This document shows, one piece after another, positions 54,801-64,000 of a stretch of DNA of 64,000 nucleotides. This DNA comes from Sinonovacula constricta (lineage: Eukaryota; Mollusca; Bivalvia; Cardiida; Solecurtidae): the NCBI GenBank assembly GCA_007844125.1, contig CM017567.1, positions 7,864,529 to 7,928,528 on the forward strand, given 5' to 3'. The notes below the pieces were generated by a model. That model made no database searches. It was not told the DNA's origin and saw only the letters and a program-made list of their open reading frames with translations. Each line of letters starts with the position of its first letter. The first letter of the stretch is position 1. Both the position numbers and the translations under genes were made by a program.

Positions 54801-55520
54801 ACTTTCAGTGAGTATCTGTTTAATTAACATTCAACTACTGGTATATTCACTTGTAACATAATGTGGGGATTTAAATATACACAAAATAACACAAAGTCAC
54901 ATTTGAAGATTACACAGTTTAGTTAATACGGCTCATGATTTACAATATGGTATCATTAGATACACTTTCTAACTTCCCGGTAGTCGAGCATATTCTGCTG
55001 CCTGATGGCCGTGTTCTACTAATCACCTCAAAAGGCATGGATGTGTATGATGTCATACCTAATTAGCATACGACAAATTGATTTAACTTATGTATATAGG
55101 CCCTTTGGCTATTCCAGGTATGGTATGGCAGTTGATATCTCATAATTCTACGCATCATGGAAAAAACAAAGATATTGCAAATCCCAAGGTCATGTGACAA
55201 CAAGCTCCTGGAGGGTCGATAATACCCTACTTAACTCTATACATCATGTGTCAGTCTTCGCCTTAATTTTTTCAAAGCACTTGCCCCATTGGACAAGCTA
55301 CTGGGAATAATCACTTGCTGAAAATTGGTTTCACTACCCAGAAATTTTAACTGTTAAAATTGAAAACACAAAAGTAATCAGTTTTAATCTTTATTCTTTT
55401 CCCTATCATTTTATGATAATGTTATCATAAGTATGCAATGGAATTTCATTTGCAAAATGGAAACCAATTTAAATCTTTTCGATCATATTTTCATATGTAA
55501 TATCTGAGAGTAAATTACTA
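51840..55520. other. Intergenic, nothing recognised
   Basis: AT-rich; small overlapping open frames near 52.5-53.1 kb show no domain and oppose one another on both strands. Confidence 0.5.
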
Positions 55521-55522
55521 TA

Positions 55523-55853
55523 CAAGGCTTTTTTTCGGCCAATTTTATAGCCGATATTCGGTCATGTTCCCAATGGCAAAACATATACTTTTTTCCCAAT
55601 CAGAGAAGAAAAATTCCCAATCGAAAAAAAAAAGAATTTACTTGCTTCTAAAGCAAGCAGCATTAGCAGAGGTGGGATCATCATCGAGTAAAGTGGAATT
55701 AAATAAGGCAAACGTGATAAAAAACAACATATAACAGTACAGCTTTTTATTCCCCAAAGGTGTAAAAAATTCCAAATTTCTGGCAAAACGACGCGAAAAT
55801 TCCAAATTCCAGGGGTATGGTTCATATTCCCAAAATGATGAAAAAAAGCCCTG
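55523..55853. mobile_element. hAT-like MITE, 331 bp
   Basis: Ends CAAGGCTTTTTTTC and, reversed, CAGGGCTTTTTTTC (13/14). The interior has repeated TTCCCAA and AATTCCAAATT stretches. CTATA directly flanks both sides; hAT duplications are 8 bp, so the site would be decayed. The CARGG-type start is the reason for the hAT suggestion. Confidence 0.45.
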
Positions 55854-55859
55854 CTATAT

Positions 55860-57898
55860 GAATATATAAACAGTATATGCAAGATGAAAATTTAATTATG
55901 AATTCTTTTTGTGAATGTTACATTGTTGCAACAGGAAAACACCATTTCATCATTTTTGCTAATGAATCAGTGTGTACTTTAGTCATTTGCACATAAAGCG
56001 TTTCATTGATACAGAACACTCTTTAAGATGACTCAGCCAATCGGCTTTTATTGCAGATTTGGTGAAATTTTACTCATTTTTCACCAATGTTAGATATAAA
56101 TCAGGCTTTGTTTAAATAAATCACTTGCCCGATTGGTCAAACATTCAAGAATTTTAATTTGCCCGAAATCAAAAGTACTTGTCCCAGGCTTTGGCAAGCC
56201 AGTTAGGATGAAGACTGATGTGTATAAGTTAGTCCTAAACATTAAATTGGATTGGCTTGATAGTGATACAGTAATTTAATATGAAGTGTGTATTGTCATT
56301 TGTGATGTTCTATATGTTGAGCTGACATAAAACGATGAACAAACATCTATAAAGATGTTAAGGTGACACCAGTCTTCTAGACAATAAGTATTTCATGCCC
56401 GTAAATATAACTTTTAAGATATTTTTTGTCATCTTTATTGTAAATCTTGTAAATCTAGTAATTATAAGATACTTAAGGTAAGGCTGTAGAGAGGATGTGA
56501 TGGGAAGAAGATTGAATATATGAGCTAGTGAGAAGGATAAATTCGACAATGTGTGTTAATAGAGGAGTTCAAGTCGACACTTTGCAATCACCAATTGTTT
56601 TTAACATTAGAGCAAATCTCACTAATAAATAATTTGTTGCCATACCTGGAAGGGCGCTGCTATTTTAGCCATTAAATATAAAACATTTGAAATTGAAAAT
56701 AAATGGCAAAAAAAAATTGACAAAAATTAATGACAACTTATTAACTCATCAAGTGTCATAACCTCTGATTATTTAAAGGAACAGTTCATCCAAAGTATTG
56801 ATTTAATAGATCTACTTAAATGTCTAAATTTATTCAATTACACAAGTTCCTAAACTGAATAATTATAATGGTTCATTGTACAACTGAACCAAACTTATGT
56901 CAACTATAGAAAGGGTCTGCATTATTTTAAATCTTCCATAGTTTAAACTATATGGAAACAACAGAGAATGGAAAGAAAATCTGCATTCACTTTTATAATG
57001 AAATTCCTAGTTTTAGTTTTGAGAACATTGAAAACTTCTGGAGACAATGCAAACATGTGTTTTGACTTGGTGTGTACTTGTGCAGTTTTTGAGAAAGTAA
57101 GTGCAGCCTACTATGTATGAAGACATTACCTTTCCGAGAGTTTTAAACAAATGGGCATTGGCACTTAGTCATGGCATTCCTTGCATTTGCTTGATAGGAA
57201 TGTAAATGTTTGAATATGCTTATTACAGATATAGAAGGATCACTTAGTTCTGTAAAGTCACCTGAACCTTTTTTCTAGGTTTTAATCTTTCTCAAAATGG
57301 TGGAAATTTTTCTTAAATGATGAATTACAATACTAAATATCACCTGATCAGAATTTATTTCCTGTTTTCTTTCATACAATTGATTTGAATTTTATGAGAG
57401 GATAATCTAAAGAATAATTAGGTTTTTCAGGCTTATTAATCAAAAGTAATGCCATTTCCCAGGACAATATCAAAGTTGTATGTAACAATACCCATGTGTA
57501 TACATGCCTGTCATAATTTGTATATTGATTGGCTTGGTTGTGTTTCAGTAAAAAAGTTAATATTGTAGATCAGTATTAACAGTTATACATTATGTACAGA
57601 TATACACTAAGCTGGTTTTCAGGCTTCTCTAGTTATCCATAGGTGTACGCTCATGCTCACCTAATAAAGAATATTTCCTCTTCTCATATCTTTTAACCCT
57701 GATGGCTCAGAAAGAGATCCTGACCATGGAGTTAGGGCACATAGATTCAGTTTTCCCGTGTAAAAGATAATTTTCCAGCTCAAATCGGTTTAACTTCTAG
57801 CTCTGCACACCAAACCTATTTGAAATAAAGTATTACAGTTTGTTTTTGCTGCCTTGTATTTGTATCTTTTTGTTTAGTTGTTGTATTATCTTTTACAG
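55860..57898. other. Region upstream of DUS3L, probably 5' UTR intron
   Basis: Ends in a good acceptor (TATCTTTTACAG at 57898), so an untranslated first exon of DUS3L should lie to the left; I could not place it. Contains fragments (ACTTGCCCGATTGG, also near 55285) of a dispersed repeat. Confidence 0.5.
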
Positions 57899-57960
57899 AT
57901 CATGGCAGAAGCCGACCACCCTAGTTACGATGAAGCAGGAGTTGCAAAGATAAAGAAAGA
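57899..57960 (+). CDS. DUS3L: DUS3L exon with start codon
   Basis: Acceptor TTTTACAG, ATG at 57902, then [19 protein letters not shown] and two bases of Glu; donor GTAAGT. Confidence 0.85.
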
Positions 57961-60900
57961 GTAAGTTAATGTTTACAATGACTCAGTTATAACTTTGTTA
58001 TAGGGGAATGTTACACAGACTAAATAAAAGCAACCAAACTTGTTTGAGAGTATGTATTGTATATTTTGACCAACCCAAGATAAGACCTTTGTATTGTGAC
58101 ATAATGAAATGTTTACCAATGACAGTTCTGATAATTGACCTACATCAGCCAGTGCATTTAATGTAATTTTGTTTATCATGTTGGTCAAAAAATTGTATTT
58201 TTGTTCTTTTCTTATTTAACTAAAGTTGGACAAATATGATTTTATATGTTCATCAATTACGATTTCTTTACAAAATAACAATGGTATAATACATGTTATG
58301 GTATATAAGTTGCTTGTTGCAATATTGTACTATGAGGTTCCTTACGATGCATCAGATTTGATGGGCAGTCATGGTAATGGGAATAGATTGTATAGTGTAT
58401 ACACTGCTTTATTTATCTCATTTATTTTTAAATCGCTTACACTCAACCTATGTTTTATTTCATTGAACATCTGTAAAATTCCTATGATTAACATAGCTTT
58501 TTCAATTGCTTCTAACAGATATATTTTACATGACCACAAGCCAGTTTTGGACACTGAGTATATATCCAAGGAAGATCAGAATCAACTTGAAGACAAGCAA
58601 CCATCAGCTGATGGAGAAAATGATGGACCGCCTTCCAAAAAGATGAAACTTAAAGGTAGAAACAAACAGAGACCCAAGGGTAAAAAGATAGATTATTCAG
58701 GAGCGACTCTGTCCTGCTGTGAAAGCTGAGAAGGTGTGTGACTTTGGCAACAGGTGTAAGTTTTGTCATGATAAGAAAAAGTTCTTTGAAAACAAACCCC
58801 CTGATCTTGGTCCAGAGTGCTACTTGTATGAGACCTATGGAACCTGTCCATCAGGTATAACATGCAGGTATGCCAAAGCACATGTATCGGAAGATCTTAA
58901 CAATCTGTCAAAAGATGATGTAGCAGAGAAACCCAAGAGGGAAGAAACTATCTGCAATGTGTTGACAAAGGACCTGCAAAAACTGTTATGGAAGAGGAGG
59001 TATGACTTCTCAAAGGCTGATAAAGTCATTGCAAATGTTTGTACCCTTGGTAATGTGCAAAAGAAGTTTGATAGGAACAGACCAGTTTCACAAGATAGTT
59101 CTGATAAGAATGGAGGCAGTTTGACTGGTAATGCTAAGTTGGCAACTGAGTCCAAGTCCACTGGAAAAACCACTGATGGTACTGTTGATTACAAGTGGTA
59201 GTAAGTCCACTGAAACAACCACATCTCTGACAGCAGAACCTGTGGGGCAACAGGTCTCAATAGGACAGGACTCAAGGCCAGACCCTACAGCATCCTGTAT
59301 CAGGGACTAATGCAGGCATTGTGGAAGCAGGGGTGGACAACTCTGTCAAAGCTGCTAGCAAACAGCAGCTAGACTTCAGGCCACAGGAAAAAAAGAAGGT
59401 ATGTAGATAAGTTGTTACTAAAAACTTAAGTTAAACACCCATGGAATTTTTAAATCTACAATGTACCCTGAAACATGTTTTCTCTCATTTCTGCTGACAA
59501 TCTTTCAAACTTTGATTCTTCAGGTAAGAAATATCCAGGTGTCTTTGAAGAAATGTTCAAATGTTTGCTGGTCCTTCATGCCCTGCTGTTGGGTAATCTG
59601 TAGACTAAAAAACTGGATTAAGATATTTATAAAACAACTTAAAACTGTAGAAGAACATCAGTAAAACATCAGGGGTCATATTTATAAAGATTCATATTTT
59701 TTGTTTTAATCATCTAGCTTATGCTCAGTGTAAGCTGTTGTGATTGCCCACCATTAAGCATCCTGAAACTGTCAACAAAGGACATCTTCTCTCAAAAGTT
59801 ATTAAAAGCAATTGAACCGTCAAAACACATGGCCGACAAGAGTGTGGCCATTTTCAACGTGTGGCTATGTAGCAAAAGTAAGAAAATCTTGTCAGAAACT
59901 ACAAGAGCTAGAGTCTTGATATTTGGTGTACATATTCTTCGGGTGACCCTGTATCAAATTTGTGAAGAAAATTTGATCAGTCAAAAAACATGGCCGCCAG
60001 GGATGTGGCCATTCCCAACATATGGTTATAATACAAATGTATATAGGAAAATTTTTAAACCCTTCTTGTCAGAATCTACAAGAGTTAGAGCATTGATATT
60101 TGGTTTACATGATCCTTGGATGGCTTGGTAGCTAGATTGTTCAAAGAATTGCGATGAAAAAAGAGTATCAATCAATACCTTCATGGTCCCATTTTAATGT
60201 ATGGCCCCCTTTTTTAGTGTTCGAGAGCAAAGTTAGATTGCAATGCTGCTCCTTACCAATTACATGCTAGATATATTATCTCTGTTTACAGATAAACTTT
60301 GCAGACAAACTGTACCTCGCTCCATTGACAACTGTAAGTATACAGTATACATGTACACAAACATGTGAGTTATGCAGAATAATTTATGGTATGCAAGAAT
60401 TCCTTTGTTAAATTTTAATAATAAACAGTTAATTGAAAACATTTTAAATGCTTCCTGATGTTAAGTGTGTTTTTATTTTATGGTGGCTTAAAAAGTTAGA
60501 CACCAAGATCTTAACCAGATTCACATGCTGGTTTCATAGATCTAGTTTGTTTATATTGGTAATCAAGTTCTTAACAAGACTTGCCACTTTACTTGTTGAA
60601 TCCATAATGTGCTGGTATGGAGTGATGAGTTCACTTTCTTAACAACCTGACCATGACAAGTAGCTTAATGTAAATCTGATGTAGGCATTGGATTTTACAA
60701 CCATCACATAGTTCTTGGTGGCCAATAGTGACCATTTTTACATGATTTATAGTGTCACTGACTTGTAACTCTTCCTTGTGTTGCTTTGAGTGGGGGGCAA
60801 ACTAAATTGTGGAGGTCTTCTAGCTGACCTGTAGTGCACCATGCAGTTCATCCAAGATACTTGTCTGAGACCTTCTTCCCCCCCTAATTATGTCACTATA

Positions 60901-61857
60901 AGGCTCTTATGGATTTCAACAACACACTTTTTATATGAACAGTACTTTACTCCATTTAACTCTTTTATGTGTTACCACATCTACATCCTGCCAGGTGGGT
61001 AACCTGCCGTTCCGTCGTATCTGTAAGCGGCTGGGTGCTGACATCACGTGCGGGGAGATGGCTGTGTGTACCAACCTTCTCCAAGGTCAGCAGTCTGAGT
61101 GGGCCCTGCTCAAACGGCACGAGTCTGAGGACATTTTTGGTGTACAAGTAAGTTTTAAATGCAGTGGTGCTCAAACGATGTAAGTCTGTGGACCAGTAAG
61201 TCTTACTTGAAGTCCTGTTCGAACAGCACAAGTCTGGGGACATCTTTGGTGTACGAGTAGGTCTTATAGGAAGATAAATTACTGTGAAACATTTTGCAGC
61301 CTTTTGCGGATGTTTGTGTGTATAGAGTATGAAGCTGCAAGCAATATCTTAACAGAAAATGCAAATTTTATATTTCACAGGAAATTGTTGTGTCTTTGTT
61401 TCAAACTAATTGATTGTATATTGGGTTAAATCTGTTAACTAAAAATAAATTAATTGCTTGTGTATACATGAGTTTTGTATAAAGCTGTTTGTTGGAACTT
61501 ATGCTGAGGCAATTCTAATATTACAAGCAGTATAAGGTTCAAAGGGGAAATACTATTAGTAATTTTCTTTTTAATTAAAATCTTTGTTTATAATAACAGA
61601 TATGTGGAGGTAACACATGAATACATATGCTTTTGAGGTTTATTTACTTCTTGAACTTTCTAAAAAAGACTTAAGTACTTTTGTTAAGCATTCTTGAAGA
61701 TGATTTGTGAAGTTAGTTTCATCTCTTCTTATATAAATAGTTATGTGGAGGCTACCCTGATGCCATGACCAGGTGTGCTCAGCTGGTCACAGAAACAATG
61801 AATGTCGACTTTATAGATATCAACTGTGGCTGTCCCATAGATCTCATCTTTAACAAG
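57902..61857 (+). CDS. DUS3L: tRNA-dihydrouridine synthase 3 (DUS3L), 5' part, frame-broken
   Basis: Flavoenzyme that reduces uridine 47 in the variable loop of tRNAs. Exons 57902-57960, 58519-59398, 60292-60333, 60995-61147 and 61741-61857, all GT/AG. Order of parts: [17 protein letters not shown], a [15 protein letters not shown] basic stretch, two CCCH zinc fingers (58704-58880), a polar linker, then the TIM-barrel start [48 protein letters not shown] and [10 protein letters not shown]. The catalytic Cys and the barrel's remainder are beyond the window. Exon 2 changes frame three times, each by +1, near 58700, 59185-59199 and 59300; the sum is in phase with exon 3. Recent decay, sequencing insertions, or both. 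Confidence 0.88.
58519..59398 (+). CDS. DUS3L: DUS3L exon 2 (zinc fingers; three +1 frame changes)
   Basis: Acceptor TTCTAACAG, donor AAG|GTATGT. Frames in order: [17 protein letters not shown] to KKIDYSG; then [20 protein letters not shown] to [10 protein letters not shown] (fingers C-x8-C-x5-C-x3-H and C-x8-C-x5-C-x5-H); then [20 protein letters not shown]; then [16 protein letters not shown] to [10 protein letters not shown]. No candidate intron removes the breaks without creating a stop. Length 880 nt suits the phases of both neighbours. Confidence 0.82.
60292..60333 (+). CDS. DUS3L: DUS3L exon 3 (barrel start)
   Basis: 42 nt coding [14 protein letters not shown]; acceptor CTGTTTACAG, donor GTAAGT. 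Matches [12 protein letters not shown] of the human enzyme. Confidence 0.9.
60995..61147 (+). CDS. DUS3L: DUS3L exon 4
   Basis: 153 nt, 51 codons: [20 protein letters not shown] to [10 protein letters not shown]; acceptor CCTGCCAG, donor GTAAGT. Very close to the human sequence. Confidence 0.95.
61741..61857 (+). CDS. DUS3L: DUS3L exon 5
   Basis: 117 nt, 39 codons: [20 protein letters not shown], then [19 protein letters not shown]; acceptor TATAAATAG, donor [16 protein letters not shown] is the Dus family signature next to the active site. Confidence 0.95.
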
Positions 61858-62329
61858 GTAAGAACTTGATATGGCTTTATTGTCACCAAGCATGCTTCAG
61901 ATTTGTCATCCATCGAAGCCAACTCATCATAACTGATCACTGATAATCGTAACTGATCAATAATAATAAGACTCCCATGGACTTATCAAGCTAAACTAAA
62001 TCGTCATCAAATAATATATATGTTCTGACATCAAGGAATTTTATATATCAAAAAACAAATGAGTATGATGAATTTAGATTTAATGTTGGCTTAAATGTCC
62101 TAACCCCCTTATCACTAAAAAGCTTCATTGGTACAGGTTATTCTTTTTAGTAAAACAATCTTGACGCCTGTACTTGACATATTATCTTACTATACTTTTT
62201 AAACACTTAAGCTTGGAATTGAATTTACAAGAAATATTCGTAGAAGTCAAAAGAAAAACAAAATTTTAAGAGTGGCTGAATAGTTAGAGGTGCTGACTTT
62301 TGGTCCTTAGATCCTCAATATGTGGATTC

Positions 62330-64000
62330 TAGTCTTACCTTCTAGCCATGGTCAGATCAACATAGTCTTATTTGTTCCAGCCATGGTAAGATTAATATAG
62401 TCTTATGTGTTCCAGCCATGGTCAGATCAACATAGTCTTATGTGTTCTAGCCATGGTCAGATTAACAGTGTTCTTGCCATGGTAAGATTAACATAGTCAT
62501 GTGTTCTAACCATGGTCAGATTAACATTGTCTTATGTGTTCTAGCAATGGACAGATCAACAAAGTCTTATGTGTTCTAGCCATGGTCAGATCAACATAGT
62601 CTTGTGTGTTTTAGCCATGGTCAGATCAACATAAACTTACGTGTTCTAGCCATGATCAGATCAACATAGACTTACGTGTTCTAGCCATGATCAGATCAAC
62701 ATAGACTTCCGTGTTCTAGCCATGGTCAGATCAACATAGTCTTACGTGTTCTAGCCATGGTCAGATCAATATAGACTTACGTGTTCTAGCCATGGTCAGA
62801 TCAACATAGACTTACGTGTTCTAGCCATGGTCAGATCAACATAGTCTTATGTTTTCTAGCCATGATCAGATCAACAGTCTTATGTGTTCTAGCCATGGTC
62901 AGATCAACATAGTCTTATGTGTTCTAGCAATGGTCAGATCAACATTGTCTTATGTGTTCTAGCAATGGTCTGATCAACCTTACTTATGTGTCCAAGCCAT
63001 GGTCAGATCAACATAGTCTTATGTGTTCTAGCCATGGTCAGATCACCATAGTCTTATGTGTTCTAGCCATGGTCAGATTAACATAGCCTTATGCATTCTA
63101 GCAATGGTCAGATCAACCTTACTTATGTGTCCTAGCCATGGTCAGATCAACATAGTCTTATGTGTTCTAGCCATGGTCAGATCAACATAGTCTTATGTGT
63201 TCTAGCAATGGTCAGATCAACCTTACTTATGTGTCCTAGCCATGGTCAGATCAACATAGTCTTCTGTGTCCTAGCCATGGTCAGATCAACATAGTCTTAT
63301 GTGTTCTAGTCATGGTCAGATCAACATAGTCTTCTGTGTCCTAGCCATGGTCAGATCAACATAGTCTTATGTGTTCTAGTCATGGTCAGATCAACATAGT
63401 CTTATGTGTCCTACCCATGGTCAGATCAACATAGTCTTATGTGTTCTAGCCATGGTCAGATCAACATAGTCTTATGTGTCCTAGCCATGGTCAGATTACC
63501 ATTGTCTTATGTGTTCTAGCAATGGTCAGATCAACAAAGTCTTATGTGTTCTAGCCATGGTCAGATCAACATAGTCTTATGTGTTCTAACCATGGTCAGA
63601 TCAACATAGACTTACGTGTTCTATCCATGGTCAGATCAACATAGTCTTATGTTTTCTAGCCATGATCAGATCAACAGTCTTATGTGTTCTAGCCATGGTC
63701 AGATCAACATAGTCTTATGTGTTCTAGCAATGGTCTGATCAACCTTACTTATGTGTCCAAGCCATGGTCAGATCAACATAGTCTTATGTGTTCTAGCCAT
63801 GGTCAGATCAACATAGTCTTATGTGTTCTAGCCATGGTCAGATTAACATAGCCTTATGCATTCTAGCAATGGTCAGATCAACCTTACTTATGTGTCCAAG
63901 CCATGGTCAGATCAACATAGTCTTATGTGTCCTAGCCATGGTCAGATCAACATAGTCTTATGTGTTCTAGCCATGGTCAGATCAACATAGTCTTATGTGT
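62330..64000. repeat. 35-bp minisatellite in DUS3L intron, runs off the window
   Basis: About 48 copies of a 35-bp unit, CTAGCCATGGTCAGATCAAC then ATAGTCTTATGTGTT, with shorter variants (GATCAACCTTACTTATG; GATCAACAGTC). The same variant order recurs 800 bp apart (62861 and 63661), a higher-order duplication. Unit length equals that of the SORD-intron array but the sequences are unrelated. Confidence 0.97.

Noticed and set aside
55245..56222. ~1-kb element bounded by TGTGTCAGTCTTC and its reverse
   Set aside because: The inverted match is only about 13 bp, no target duplication is visible, and a hAT-like MITE lies inside; too weak to call.
59200..59306. Intron in DUS3L exon 2 starting at the GTAAGT at 59201
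   Set aside because: The donor is good, but each acceptor tested gives either the wrong frame or a TAG at the junction, so it does not repair the reading frame.

Overview
The window is nuclear DNA of an invertebrate animal: spliced genes with GT/AG introns, AT-rich intergenic DNA, many tRNA-headed SINEs, long minisatellites and several TIR transposons. Gene content (structural-zinc sorbitol dehydrogenase, MFSD4/NaGLT1-type sugar transporter) and repeat style suggest a mollusc, most likely a bivalve; that is inference, not shown by any single marker.

Layout. (1) 136-9254, minus: middle of a sorbitol dehydrogenase gene, six exons rebuilt (240 codons); both ends lie outside the recognised exons. 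Its 3.6-kb intron holds a 2.5-kb array of a 35-bp unit. (2) 9.6-14.1 kb: a 49-bp minisatellite of about 90 copies, then a (TA)n tract and SINEs. (3) 21.5-24.8 kb: a decayed 3,342-bp Mutator-like (MULE) transposon with long TIRs, an 8-bp target duplication, an OTU-like fragment and an internally deleted transposase. (4) 25.5-25.7 kb, minus: a promoter and first coding exon of an unrecognised gene. (5) 30.9-36.7 kb, plus: a complete alpha-tubulin gene with TATA box, start-codon intron and poly(A) signal. (6) 38.3-38.5 kb: a LINE reverse-transcriptase relic. (7) 39.3-43.4 kb, minus: a four-exon MFSD4/NaGLT1-like transporter with one frameshift. (8) 45.7-51.0 kb: a 5.3-kb TIR-bounded segment with a 7-bp target duplication, containing a THAP-like exon and mollusc-style tandem modules. 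(9) 57.9-61.9 kb, plus: 5' part of DUS3L (tRNA-dihydrouridine synthase 3), with three +1 frame changes in one exon; the following intron is filled to the window end by a second, unrelated 35-bp minisatellite.

The genes are independent housekeeping/metabolic loci and not an operon-like system. The most unusual material is mobile: two short elements (42749-43134 in an intron of the transporter gene; 46323-46787) share TIR ends, each has a perfect 9-bp target duplication, and each carries what reads as the start of a RecQ-like helicase frame. They look like deletion derivatives, or gene-capturing members, of one helicase-bearing DNA transposon family.

Limits: all homology calls are from reading the translations; no search was run. 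Frameshifts in two otherwise good genes may be assembly errors.
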